Shown here one piece after another: positions 17,086 through 24,753 of a stretch of DNA of 64,000 nucleotides. Source of the DNA: an uncultured Rikenellaceae bacterium. Lineage in GTDB: Bacteria > Bacteroidota > Bacteroidia > Bacteroidales > Rikenellaceae. The position numbers and the translations under genes were made by a program. The stretch lies in assembly GCA_910577285.1 (NCBI GenBank), contig CAJTLO010000001.1:397050-461049 (forward strand). Reading direction: 5' to 3'. Under the pieces are notes generated by a model. It saw only the letters and a list, made by a program, of their open reading frames with translations. It made no database searches and was not told the origin of the DNA. Position 1 is the first letter of the stretch. Each line of letters opens with the position of its first letter.

Positions 17086-18441
17086 TTATTGATTACGTAT
17101 TCTGTCGGCGGCCGACAGCGATTCTTCCGTCTTCATTGTCTGATGATAAAACCCCAGTCGTAGATTTTTTCCGGGGAAATTGAAAGCGATAGCCTGATTT
17201 ATCGGGCCGAGTATCGCATCGGCCGCAATTTCCGTGTCGGAAAGCAGGTAGAGTTTGAAAGCATAAAGCAATTCTGAACCGGAAGCGAGTTTGCCGTTTA
17301 CCATGACATTGGAAAGCGACGGATGCAGTCCCATGCCAGAGGTGATGGCCGAAGTAGAGGCTTCGCCGATTTTCAACTGCGAATCGACGAAATCTTTTAT
17401 TTTTTGGTCAATGGCCTCGATTTTCCATTGGCAGGTGTTTCCGTTATCATCAACAATATCAGTAGTATGGACGAACTTCCCGGCATTCTCCTTGCCGGAA
17501 AGCACCTCGGTAAAGGTTTGAAGAAAATTGACCGTCAGGTCAGCAATCTCTTCCTCGACACGTGCATCGTCCCAATCGGGATGCGCCAGCCGCAGAACAT
17601 TCCGTTTCTGATTCCAATACTCTTCAGGCGAATGAATATGGTAAGCGAGATTCAGTCCGTTGTCTGTCACGTATTTGAAAATAGTCGGTATCTCGGAGCC
17701 GCGGATAATCCAGCGCAATGCTCCCCAATATTGCGGCACGGCATAGAAATCGCGACCAAACGAGTATGTGTAGTTGTAGGCGGCAGAACAAGCAAAGCGG
17801 GCGGGATTTTTACGATCATACACGGGATATGAGCGTATGCCAGTGCCTATACAACTATTCTCAAAATCGCCTACCAAGATGTGTTTCACATCGGCGATAT
17901 TCCGGCTATCCATCCATTCAAGGCGAGCGTTTTTCGCCGGAATATGTTCCAAACGAGCAATCCGTGCCGGTCGCCCTATCCGGTGACCTCGTTCCAGATA
18001 TTTTGCATCGAAAAATCCTTTCAGATACAGGTAATCCGTCATTGCGCCTTTGATATAGGCGACGTAATCCCAGTCGGCCAGCCACGCCTCTATATCGGCA
18101 TCGGACTGCCATATGCGCCGGATTTCGCCATTCTCGAACGATATTTGATTGAGGAACACTCCCTGCCCGAACAGCAAGCCCATTTGCCGTTCGATAATGC
18201 CGGGCGCGAGGTTATTATCACTCACTACATCGCGCATCTGCTCAGGGAGCCTGTTATCCATGCCGTAAGGCACGACACGGAATCCGCCGATTGTTTGAGG
18301 CATGTACTCCCAATTCCGCATAGGTATTCGCCACAGCATACTATCAAGGTCACCGCCGACATGGTTTGATAACGTATAAACCCGACCGTCAGCCATGTGT
18401 AGCGCATAAGAGTGTTTCGATATTCTTTCGATTTTGCTCAT
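17086..18441 (-). CDS. Phage portal protein
   Basis: 451 aa, within the usual portal range. Typical features are the N-terminal part with MPQTIGGFRVVPYGMDNRLP, the stretch GIIERQMGLLFGQGVF at about 80-97, and the C-terminal region ASTSAITSGMGLHPSLSNVM. Twelve copies form the DNA-entry ring at one capsid vertex. It overlaps the preceding 92-aa gene by 4 bp. It comes after the terminase genes and island B rather than directly after the terminase. Confidence 0.85.
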   Translation of the reverse strand: MSKIERISKHSYALHMADGRVYTLSNHVGGDLDSMLWRIPMRNWEYMPQTIGGFRVVPYGMDNRLPEQMRDVVSDNNLAPGIIERQMGLLFGQGVFLNQISFENGEIRRIWQSDADIEAWLADWDYVAYIKGAMTDYLYLKGFFDAKYLERGHRIGRPARIARLEHIPAKNARLEWMDSRNIADVKHILVGDFENSCIGTGIRSYPVYDRKNPARFACSAAYNYTYSFGRDFYAVPQYWGALRWIIRGSEIPTIFKYVTDNGLNLAYHIHSPEEYWNQKRNVLRLAHPDWDDARVEEEIADLTVNFLQTFTEVLSGKENAGKFVHTTDIVDDNGNTCQWKIEAIDQKIKDFVDSQLKIGEASTSAITSGMGLHPSLSNVMVNGKLASGSELLYAFKLYLLSDTEIAADAILGPINQAIAFNFPGKNLRLGFYHQTMKTEESLSAADRIRNQ

Positions 18442-18716
18442 CGCAGAGTAACTTTTTGTCCATTAAACACCATAAGAAGCGGCTGATAGAACCGACGGCA
18501 CTGCATGGTATCGAGGTCGATATATGTTTCCACAATATCGGCATGCCGATGATGTTCCACTCGTTCGCGTTTCATCAACCGGGCACGACGTACATTCACA
18601 ACGCCTTCACTGCTTTGTTTGGTCGCATTGTACGACATGAAAGTGAAGCTAAAATCTCCTTCCGCTTTCGATATTGCCCGCATTTCTCTAAGTGCTTGAT
18701 ACAAGTCCATGCCCAA
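18438..18716 (-). CDS. Small conserved protein upstream of portal
   Basis: 92 aa with the pattern MDLYQALREMRAISKAEG and, near the end, FYQPLLMVFNGQKVTLR. Proteins of this size and pattern recur next to portal genes in Bacteroidota prophages. It overlaps the portal start by 4 bp. It probably acts in head-tail assembly; the activity is unknown. Confidence 0.68.
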   Translation of the reverse strand: MGMDLYQALREMRAISKAEGDFSFTFMSYNATKQSSEGVVNVRRARLMKRERVEHHRHADIVETYIDLDTMQCRRFYQPLLMVFNGQKVTLR

Positions 18717-18718
18717 AA

Positions 18719-18793
18719 TTACCTACCGTATGATTTGCAGAAAGGACAGTTACCACTACATGTAGTTTTTCGAGATGGAAAGCCGATAATTAT
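18719..18793 (-). CDS. Cysteine-motif micro-protein without a standard start
   Basis: The minus frame ending at TAA 18719 encodes IIIGFPSRKTTCSGNC followed by PFCKSYGR: a CxxxCxxC metal-binding pattern. The frame is closed upstream by a TAA at 18809-18811 and holds no ATG, GTG or TTG. ATA at 18793 is where a start would be expected. It ends 2 bp before the 92-aa gene. It may be a real micro-gene using ATA, or one that lost its ATG. Confidence 0.35.
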   Translation of the reverse strand: MIIGFPSRKTTCSGNCPFCKSYGR

Positions 18794-18813
18794 CTCAAAA
18801 AAGCCGATTTACA

Positions 18814-18845
18814 TTTGTTTGTACGGTATTAAGTTCGTATATTTG
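18814..18845 (+). promoter_or_regulatory. Consensus promoter on the plus strand, facing into a gene-free region
   Basis: TTTG (18814-18817), 20-bp spacer, TATATTTG (18838-18845): a full match to the Bacteroidota consensus. It fires opposite to the surrounding late genes; transcription would start near 18852. Confidence 0.6.
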
Positions 18846-18850
18846 TCTAT

Positions 18851-19208
18851 CAATCAAGTCATAGGGGGTTCGAATTGAAAAATTCGCGCCCCCTATGACG
18901 TTCCGATCCCCGTCCCGCCCTGTCGCGTATTTGCGACCGCACACCTCTGTAAAAGTGATATATGGCGGCACAAAGATTCGCGCAAAATCCAACATACTGT
19001 CAGACAACACACTACACTTCTCAATAAGGTGAATCCCCAAAATCCCACCAATAACACAGGCATTGCGTCAGCAATACCGATTTACCCTTTGCCACGCCTG
19101 CTCGTGCATGGGTGGGCAAAGTAGGACGACAAGCATCGAAGCGGTTTTTGACCGGACTACTTTTCACAAAATAGTTCGGTCAAAAAAATGCCCCGATAAT
19201 TGGGGCAT
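18851..19208 (+). ncRNA. Candidate hairpin-rich non-coding RNA in island B
   Basis: Downstream of the plus promoter there is no convincing gene for over 450 bp, but there are many stems: GTCATAGGGGG...CCCCCTATGAC with inner CGAATT/AATTCG (18858-18899); GTCGC/GCGAC (18922-18937); GG-ATTGC/GCAAT-CC (19059-19078); CTTTGCC/GGCAAAG (about 19087-19121); TTTTTGACCG.ACTA and partner (19145-19186); TGCCCC/GGGGCA (19189-19207). The 3' end is uncertain. No known class is recognised; the last hairpins might instead belong to 3' ends of the opposing gene. Confidence 0.35.
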
Positions 19209-19237
19209 TAGTGAAGATACCGCTTTTGATCGCGCAC

Positions 19238-19265
19238 AAAAAAAGCCTCACCTATCTGGTGAGGC
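19238..19265 (-). terminator. Rho-independent terminator after DUF5053 gene
   Basis: Perfect 8-bp stem GCCTCACC/GGTGAGGC with a 5-base loop, followed on the minus strand by seven T. It lies about 60 bp past the DUF5053 stop. Confidence 0.8.
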
Positions 19266-19325
19266 GAATAGAGGCCGGCAAAGCTGTAATTCTAAAACGA
19301 CACTGAAGTGACGGGCCGACCACTA

Positions 19326-19574
19326 TTATTTAAAATCATCGGCAGTCCGGCGGATGCGATCGGAAAGGTCATATAGAGCCCCCCGAAACAGTTCCTTTTC
19401 TTCATCAGTAAATCCCCCAACATTGCCGTTACCGTCTGTTTCGTTCAATTTATTGTAAATCCATGAGGCAGATTTGCCGAAATATCGTTTTGCAATCTTA
19501 GACCACGTGACATCTAAGGCAATATCGGCTAATTGCTGTTTGGTTGAACGTCTTGCATTAATCACCGTTTCCAT
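19326..19574 (-). CDS. DUF5053-family protein
   Basis: 82 aa. The central segment WSKIAKRYFGKSASWIYNKL resembles a degenerate helix-turn-helix and is the hallmark of DUF5053, common in Bacteroides-group mobile elements. The C-terminal helix (FTDEEKELFRGALYDLSDRI) completes the family pattern. It sits in its own unit after the 49-aa gene, ending in a strong terminator. DNA binding is plausible from the HTH-like segment; the role is unknown. Confidence 0.72.
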   Translation of the reverse strand: METVINARRSTKQQLADIALDVTWSKIAKRYFGKSASWIYNKLNETDGNGNVGGFTDEEKELFRGALYDLSDRIRRTADDFK

Positions 19575-19591
19575 AGTGTTATTTGTTTTGT

Positions 19592-19619
19592 GAGGATTGC
19601 CCGTTAATGGGCAATCCTC
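19592..19619 (-). repeat. Hairpin over stop of 49-aa gene
   Basis: GAGGATTGCCC-GTTAAT-GGGCAATCCTC, a perfect 11-bp stem whose loop contains the TAA of the 49-aa gene. With no T-tract, it may act as an RNA stabiliser or attenuator before the DUF5053 gene. Confidence 0.6.
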
Positions 19620-19753
19620 GATTCGTCACTTTCCAAAAGTTTTTCAAACAATTCTCGTACCCACAATTCAAGTTCCCAAGAATAATTGTGTTTCGAGTTT
19701 CGAAGATTGCGTACAGCTTCGATTAACTCTTTTTCTTTTTCGGTCACTTCCAT
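19604..19753 (-). CDS. 49-aa charged helical protein
   Basis: ATG 19753 to TAA 19604 gives 49 aa (starts MEVTEKEKELIEAVRNL), strongly charged and helical. A consensus promoter lies just upstream and a hairpin covers the stop codon, which supports a real gene. It is probably co-transcribed with DUF5053. The role is unknown. Confidence 0.6.
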   Translation of the reverse strand: MEVTEKEKELIEAVRNLRNSKHNYSWELELWVRELFEKLLESDESRIAH

Positions 19754-19778
19754 ATCCGTTTGTCTTAGAATTACAATG

Positions 19779-19810
19779 CAAATATACTGCGAAATACCAC
19801 AGTATCCAAA
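19779..19810 (-). promoter_or_regulatory. Promoter of 49-aa/DUF5053 unit
   Basis: Minus-strand TTTG (19807-19810), 20-bp spacer, TATATTTG (19779-19786), 25 bp before ATG 19753. Confidence 0.65.
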
Positions 19811-19839
19811 TTTTCAATGAATTATTTTCATCTATGAAC

Positions 19840-19872
19840 AAAAAAATGCCGCACCATTTAATGATGCGGCAT
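19840..19872 (-). terminator. Terminator after ArdC-N-like gene
   Basis: Stem ATGCCGCA/TGCGGCAT extended by CAT/ATG (one mismatch) and followed by six T on the minus strand, directly 3' of the gene ending at 19876. Confidence 0.75.
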
Positions 19873-19875
19873 ATA

Positions 19876-20379
19876 TCACAATTCATTTAATAGGTCGCAA
19901 TCCACTGAAGTATGCGTATATATTTCCGGTTCCGATTCCGGTTTCGTTTCATCGCCGGCCTGCGGGAAAAAAACGTCATTTTCAGAGAATAGGAAACATA
20001 ACGGAAAGAATTCATATTCCTGCATATCTTCGCTATCATTGGAGGCATCAACATTCCCCGGTGCATTCTCGCTATCCGGCATGATTGCCCCTTTGCGCGG
20101 TTGCCCCCAAACAATAGTAGCTTTCGCGCCTTTCTTAATTGTAGCGCCCCGTGCCTTCCATTCCTTAAAGGTTTCGTAACGGAGTTCCGCACCGTTATTG
20201 TAAACATAGCGGAGTAATATATAATTGATGGTGCGTGTACTCCAGAACTCCAATTCTGCGGGAGTTCTCGCACTATTAATGAACTGTGCACGTAGTTTCT
20301 TGGCTGTTATACTCAATTCTATGAGTTTGGTGCGTTTCGCTTGTAACTTCTCGTTGTTTTTCGTATCTTTGCGTTGCAT
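19876..20379 (-). CDS. ArdC N-terminal-domain-like protein
   Basis: 167 aa. The middle (FKEWKARGATIKKGAKATIV, then WGQP) matches the ssDNA-binding N-terminal domain of ArdC-type antirestriction proteins, in which a W.ARG..VKKGEK pattern precedes a W-x-P strand; EYEFFPLCFLFSENDVF continues it. The C-terminal zinc protease domain of full ArdC is missing and the tail is acidic. ArdC protects incoming DNA in plasmids. Here a DNA-binding role is inferred. Terminators flank the gene on both sides. Confidence 0.6.
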   Translation of the reverse strand: MQRKDTKNNEKLQAKRTKLIELSITAKKLRAQFINSARTPAELEFWSTRTINYILLRYVYNNGAELRYETFKEWKARGATIKKGAKATIVWGQPRKGAIMPDSENAPGNVDASNDSEDMQEYEFFPLCFLFSENDVFFPQAGDETKPESEPEIYTHTSVDCDLLNEL

Positions 20380-20419
20380 TGGGTTAATTTTTTAATTTCC
20401 GACAATTAGAAAGTTAATC

Positions 20420-20448
20420 ATGGGGGCGGCTGGCGGAGCCGCCCCCAT
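20420..20448 (-). terminator. Terminator after coiled-coil gene
   Basis: Perfect 12-bp GC-rich stem ATGGGGGCGGCT/AGCCGCCCCCAT with a 5-base loop, 5 bp past the stop at 20453. The tail is only moderately T-rich. Confidence 0.65.
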
Positions 20449-20452
20449 CTTA

Positions 20453-20968
20453 TTACTCGGCAATCTCTGCCTGTAACCTATCTGCGGTTTCTTTCATTTT
20501 TGCAATGAGTACGCCGAGTATTTCAATGATAAGCACTTTATTCGTAATAGATAAAACTTCTTCATCCCTATACAAATGGGGCGCAATTACTTGCAGGCGA
20601 AACACATCGCGCGTGTTCGTAAAATCCTCCGCAGTTTCGTTTACATCTTCAACCGAGGCGGTTAGCGCTTGTAAATGCGCTATTTGCGCATTGAATTTTT
20701 CAAATCGCGTGGTTAGCTGTTGTTTCTGCTTGAAATACGCAATGCGTTCTTCGATATTCTGCGGTTCCTTTTTCGCCGCAGTCACCTGCTGTTCCAGCTC
20801 TGCAATACGCGCCTGTAATTTGCGCATCTGCTGTTCGTTCGGCTGTAGCTCCGGTTTAATCGTCGCCTCCGAAGTAAGTGCATCAGGCTTGGCCGAGGCA
20901 TTTGCCGGAATGTTTTCCGCGCTGGTCTTAGCATTGTTTACCGTCTGCATTTTCTGTTCTGTTTTCAT
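20453..20968 (-). CDS. Coiled-coil phage protein of unknown function
   Basis: 171 aa. Residues 1-45 are low-complexity (Ala, Asn, Thr, Pro). About 45-110 form a coiled coil (RIAELEQQVTAAKK), and the C-terminal part is helical (LIIEILGVLIAKMKETADRL). No enzymatic motif. It forms a separate unit between terminators at 20420 and 21450. The family is not recognised; the place near the terminase does not fix a role. Confidence 0.65.
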   Translation of the reverse strand: MKTEQKMQTVNNAKTSAENIPANASAKPDALTSEATIKPELQPNEQQMRKLQARIAELEQQVTAAKKEPQNIEERIAYFKQKQQLTTRFEKFNAQIAHLQALTASVEDVNETAEDFTNTRDVFRLQVIAPHLYRDEEVLSITNKVLIIEILGVLIAKMKETADRLQAEIAE

Positions 20969-21017
20969 AGGGCTAAAATTTTAATTTGTTGCCGGGAATC
21001 CCCCCGACCGGGTTTGT

Positions 21018-21087
21018 GGCAGTCACTCACCACTATCGGACTGCCGAGTGAGTAACCTTTATTTTGTTACGGCCGATTGCCGTAATC
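21018..21087. other. Competing stem-loops in leader region
   Basis: GGCAGTC (21018-21024) can pair with GACTGCC (21039-21045), while ACTCAC (21025-21030) can pair with GTGAGT (21048-21053); the two stems interleave and cannot form together easily. A further hairpin, TTACGGC/GCCGTAA, lies at about 21067-21085. The region precedes the coiled-coil gene and could act as a two-state leader. Confidence 0.35.
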
Positions 21088-21324
21088 TATAAAATCGACC
21101 TGTTTGGCAACCTTTATCAGCATTTCAAAGAACTGAGGACTATCGTCCAGCCTCGTTTCGTGAACCTTTACGATACAGGTGTACAACGCCGGTTTTGCAA
21201 TCAGACACAGTTGCATCGCACCGAAGATCCGGGCAAGGGTTCCGGACGTTTTTTCTGATAAAAATTCTTCAGAGTGCCGGAGGCAATTTTTTTCACCGAA
21301 GGGTGAAAAAACGCCCGGGTTCAT
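21067..21324 (-). CDS. Uncertain small ORF between terminase and coiled-coil gene
   Basis: The minus frame codes for up to 85 aa. The last 50 residues (for example ALYTCIVKVHETRLDDSPQF) look protein-like, while the first 30 are less convincing. It is read in the direction of the neighbours, but I see no promoter or family. It may be a decayed gene. The rest of the 20969-21449 gap holds only the stem-loops listed separately. Confidence 0.3.
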   Translation of the reverse strand: MNPGVFSPFGEKNCLRHSEEFLSEKTSGTLARIFGAMQLCLIAKPALYTCIVKVHETRLDDSPQFFEMLIKVAKQVDFIDYGNRP

Positions 21325-21449
21325 TGATCCGGTGGAAAACGGCGTTGTCCCTTCGTATCGGAACAGGTCACCGAATAGAGGCGCAGATACCTCAGTGAAT
21401 GCGATAAAGGATGTTCTGAAAAAGGATTGAGAAGACGGCGATCAAACAG

Positions 21450-21488
21450 CCGTAAAATAAAATGTTCCGACCGTTTACGGTCGGAACA
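21450..21488 (-). terminator. Terminator after large terminase
   Basis: TGTTCCGACCGT and its complement form an 11-bp stem (21463-21488) followed by TTTTATTTTA on the minus strand, 27 bp past the terminase stop. It closes the head operon before island B. Confidence 0.8.
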
Positions 21489-21514
21489 CCTTTGGAAATA
21501 GATACCCGTGGCAC

Positions 21515-23293
21515 CTATTTTCTAAAAATAGGGTCCATAACCACTCCTTGAGTCGGATTACCTTTTACGATTGCCCGCCATTCTTTTCGCATCAGCAAAT
21601 ACTTGAACGAATCGGACGGATTTGTAGATTTTACAGGTAACTGCTCAATCGGTAGTTTCTCAGACTTTTTGTCCTTGTAAACAATCCCGCTTTTTACCGT
21701 CGTCCGAGCATTTTCCAACGACAACTTCAGATATTTCGCCGCATATGCGTCGATGAACAACATAGGCAGCCGGGGATTCTGTCCACTCATGAATATCTGC
21801 ATGAAGTTATATTCCTCGGATTGCCGGATAGTACCTTGCCCCACGGACATCATGATAACGCGCCATCCCGTTCGGCAGCCGTTCTCATCTGTTTCAATGG
21901 CCTTTTTGAGTTGGCCGGCCTGGTCAAGGCCGACTTTCTTGTATGAGTTCCCGGCTCGGTCATAGTACAAGTATAGCGTCTTGTTATTCATCGGCTCGAA
22001 ATATTCGCGAAATTTGCGACCAAGGTCGGCGATAAATTCGGGAGCGAGGGTGTACAGAAACTTCAGTATCCGGATGCAGGCACGGCCGTTTAGCGTGCCT
22101 TCTTGCGCAATCGTCATCGAACACATATTGCCGAAGTCCACACCGAGCTGGAGCGGCTTGTCATGGTTCAGATATTTCAGTACACGACAATCTTCATGAT
22201 CGCGCATGCCGAAACGGTCGTAAGCATCTTCATTTATGCCGTCATAATAAAAATGATGTTCCGAAAGCGATGTGTAGAAACGGTTACCGCTTTCCAGCTT
22301 CGGGCGACAGGACAGAATGGCTGTCTGTAAATCGTTCATCGACGAGGCAATGGCATCGGCAAACCACCCTTCCGTCAGAATATCGGCATTGACATAGCTC
22401 GATGCGAGCAAGAAAAAGGTATCGGCCTTATCCAATCGACGCAGTTCCGTCCATCGTGCCCGCCAGAGGTTGGCCGTGCGTAGTTTATTGCGGCATTCGG
22501 TCAGGTCTTCGGCCGCTTTCGTCCGGCTCCACTTGTCTTTTGCTGCGACATATTCGTGCATTGCCTGATTATAGACCAGTCCTGTGCGAATTACCAACAA
22601 TACAGCCTCCTTATCCATGTTCCCGATTTCCTTCAAAATCCAGTCGTCTTCGCCGATATGCGAGGTATCCGGCATGTCGGTCGTAAACGAACAGCCGCGG
22701 TAAAATACGGAGTTCCCGTATTGCGCACGATAGCCGCGCACAGCTTTCAACAAGTTGGCAATCTTTGCTTCCTTAAAATATTTGGCTTCGTCGCCGAATA
22801 CATAGACGTAGGAAGACCCGGCCAACGTCGATGGACGGTCAAGCGAACCGAACCGGATGTTCATGCCTGTAAAGAAAATGATCGTCCTCTTGTACGATAC
22901 AAGACGATTGTAAGGTTTCCAAAAGTGCGGTTTCAACCACTCCGGCAGGTCGGCTTTTTCCTTGTCGGTGAATGTCGGCGGCTCCTTTTCGATAACGTAA
23001 TGGATACCTTCTCGGAAGCCTTTGCGCTCCAGTCCCTCAAGTACGGCCGGCAGAATGTTGGCGGCGAGGTTACTGAAGGTATCGGCCACCCATACGCAAG
23101 GGGCACCCGGCATATCGTACAGCACATCTATCAGCCGTTCCACCTGAATATCGGTAGTTTTCGCCGAACCGCGGCCAAGAATGGCGAACAACCTGCGAGG
23201 CGCCACAAGCGAAGCCAACTGTGCGAACATGTTCTGATACTGCACAGTCGCCTGTTGCGTGCGTTCGGCATCAACCTTCTTCCTGTAAGACAT
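21515..23293 (-). CDS. Phage terminase large subunit
   Basis: 592 aa, the DNA-packaging motor. The N-terminal ATPase has Walker A LGRGSAKTT (residues 39-47) and Walker B YVYVFGDEA with D168-E169. The C-terminal RNase H-like nuclease begins with LGVDFGN (D386). It cuts concatemeric DNA and drives it into the prohead with the small subunit and portal. The start overlaps the small-terminase gene by 23 bp. Confidence 0.92.
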   Translation of the reverse strand: MSYRKKVDAERTQQATVQYQNMFAQLASLVAPRRLFAILGRGSAKTTDIQVERLIDVLYDMPGAPCVWVADTFSNLAANILPAVLEGLERKGFREGIHYVIEKEPPTFTDKEKADLPEWLKPHFWKPYNRLVSYKRTIIFFTGMNIRFGSLDRPSTLAGSSYVYVFGDEAKYFKEAKIANLLKAVRGYRAQYGNSVFYRGCSFTTDMPDTSHIGEDDWILKEIGNMDKEAVLLVIRTGLVYNQAMHEYVAAKDKWSRTKAAEDLTECRNKLRTANLWRARWTELRRLDKADTFFLLASSYVNADILTEGWFADAIASSMNDLQTAILSCRPKLESGNRFYTSLSEHHFYYDGINEDAYDRFGMRDHEDCRVLKYLNHDKPLQLGVDFGNMCSMTIAQEGTLNGRACIRILKFLYTLAPEFIADLGRKFREYFEPMNNKTLYLYYDRAGNSYKKVGLDQAGQLKKAIETDENGCRTGWRVIMMSVGQGTIRQSEEYNFMQIFMSGQNPRLPMLFIDAYAAKYLKLSLENARTTVKSGIVYKDKKSEKLPIEQLPVKSTNPSDSFKYLLMRKEWRAIVKGNPTQGVVMDPIFRK

Positions 23294-24224
23294 CGTCGAT
23301 TATTTCTAAAATATCCGCGTCGATAATACCTGCCTCCATACGCAGGCGTTTCTTGATTTTATCAGGCACTACCAACGAATCTATCTGCGCCGCCAATGCG
23401 TCGCGATTCGCCGGCGGCAAACCGATAGTTTCGGGAGAGAGCGACAATAATCGGTATTGTTTCTGATACTGTTCTGGCGGCAATACCTGTGGTTCTTCCT
23501 GGTCGAGCTGCAGCACCTTCGCTTGCTGCATTAGCAGATTGCCCGCTATTTCGTAATCCTTTGGCGTTTTGGCCGCCGCCATCGTCAGGGCGTATAACGT
23601 ATCAAACCGTTCGGCAAACTTCGCTTGTAAAGCCTGTTTTGATACTTGTCTGTTTGCAAAAAACATTTCGACGGCCTCCGAATAGATATTGCTGGCCTTT
23701 TCGTAGGAAAACGAGAACGGCGGGCGGGTAAGGAACCGAACCGTATTCCGCTTTCCATACTGTCCGTCCAATGAATATACCATGACCAGCAAGTCTATGT
23801 ATAGTTGTTCGTTGTTCGACAAGTCGCCGCGGCTTCCGCCAGCAATATAGTCCTGAATGCGTTGGAAGGCCCCTTCGTCAGCCGGGCCTCCGAAAATGTC
23901 GAGTTTCGAGACCAGAAACGATTTGTCACGCATTAGATCAGAGAATTGTTTGGCGGCAGTCAGATTACCGCCGATAGCCTCATTCATCAACTGCATTTCG
24001 ATTTGCGCCCGCTTTTGCAACCGACCGCGTGCAAGAAGGAGGGATATCTCGCTGTCCGGATTCACAAATTCCAGATGAAACGCCTTTCTGTCCCAGCCGA
24101 AATATGTGGCAATATCGTTTTCAGGCCATTCGAGGGCACCGAAAGACAGTAACGCATGACGGTCTTCCTCAGTCAGTCCGATGGCGGATACATTCGTCGA
24201 AGAATTGGTAGATTCGTTCATCAT
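23271..24224 (-). CDS. Probable phage terminase small subunit
   Basis: 317 aa, directly before and overlapping the large terminase. Residues 15-65 (LTEEDRHALLSFGALEWPEN, DIATYFGWDRKAFH) form a helix-turn-helix of the kind used for pac/cos recognition, followed by EISLLLARGRLQKRAQIEMQ, a pattern common in small terminases. The C-terminal half is longer than usual and helical. Two adjacent ATG codons begin the gene; it overlaps the PLD-like gene by 56 bp. Confidence 0.75.
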   Translation of the reverse strand: MMNESTNSSTNVSAIGLTEEDRHALLSFGALEWPENDIATYFGWDRKAFHLEFVNPDSEISLLLARGRLQKRAQIEMQLMNEAIGGNLTAAKQFSDLMRDKSFLVSKLDIFGGPADEGAFQRIQDYIAGGSRGDLSNNEQLYIDLLVMVYSLDGQYGKRNTVRFLTRPPFSFSYEKASNIYSEAVEMFFANRQVSKQALQAKFAERFDTLYALTMAAAKTPKDYEIAGNLLMQQAKVLQLDQEEPQVLPPEQYQKQYRLLSLSPETIGLPPANRDALAAQIDSLVVPDKIKKRLRMEAGIIDADILEIIDDVLQEEG

Positions 24225-24753
24225 TCAAAAACACATATTGTTCATGAAGGGCGTTTTCTGAAAAGTTACCACTTCCGCATACTACGAAATGCTGTTCGGC
24301 GGTTTTCATAAGAGTAACTTTCGAGTGGTTCCACGCATAACCAATTGTTATATTCCGAGTTCCAGCAAACGTCTGAAGTTGGTCATTCACTTTCGGAACG
24401 CGAGTACGAATGGAGTCGGATATACAGATATGGATATGTTCGATAGCTCCTTTGTCATACCATCTGGCAAGTGCAGCGAGAATACGTTCATTGATCGAAT
24501 ATGTCGAAAAAGTTAGTTGCTGTATCGTACCGAAGTATTTTATGACATACGTTATAAATGTGAAAGCATTGAACGAGTTCTTTGTCCACAGAAAAAACAC
24601 CTCGTCATTTTCCGGCGCACGGCCGGCCAGCTGCTTGAGCGATGACACTTTCACGCAGTGCTGTCGTTCATATCGTCCGACCGCCGCTGCCGAAGTTGTT
24701 TTGGCCGGCGAAATCTCCGGCGGCATAATATCAGTTATGCTGAATAGTGCCAT
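24169..24753 (-). CDS. Phospholipase D-like (single HKD) phage protein
   Basis: 194 aa. The C-terminal half carries NHSKVTLMK (H143, K145) and CGSGNFSEN (G160-N163), the HxK and GSxN halves of a PLD/HKD site. The Asp normally 4 residues after the Lys is K150 here. One HKD motif per chain means activity would need a dimer. Superfamily members include nucleases and phosphatidyltransferases. Its place directly before the terminase genes suggests a DNA-related role in head assembly, which is inference. Confidence 0.65.
   Translation of the reverse strand: MALFSITDIMPPEISPAKTTSAAAVGRYERQHCVKVSSLKQLAGRAPENDEVFFLWTKNSFNAFTFITYVIKYFGTIQQLTFSTYSINERILAALARWYDKGAIEHIHICISDSIRTRVPKVNDQLQTFAGTRNITIGYAWNHSKVTLMKTAEQHFVVCGSGNFSENALHEQYVFLNDERIYQFFDECIRHRTD

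Noticed and set aside
18755..18766. Palindrome ACTACATGTAGT containing the TGTAGTT heptamer
   Set aside because: It lies within the codons of the cysteine-motif micro-gene and is a single copy, so I do not count it as part of the heptamer system.
19063..19311. 82-aa plus-strand frame in island B
   Set aside because: It runs through several perfect hairpins and the terminator of the DUF5053 gene, and the sequence has no protein-like pattern.
21018..21053. H-type pseudoknot
   Set aside because: Loop lengths (0 and 2 nt on the crossing sides) are too short to span the stems; alternative stems are the better reading.
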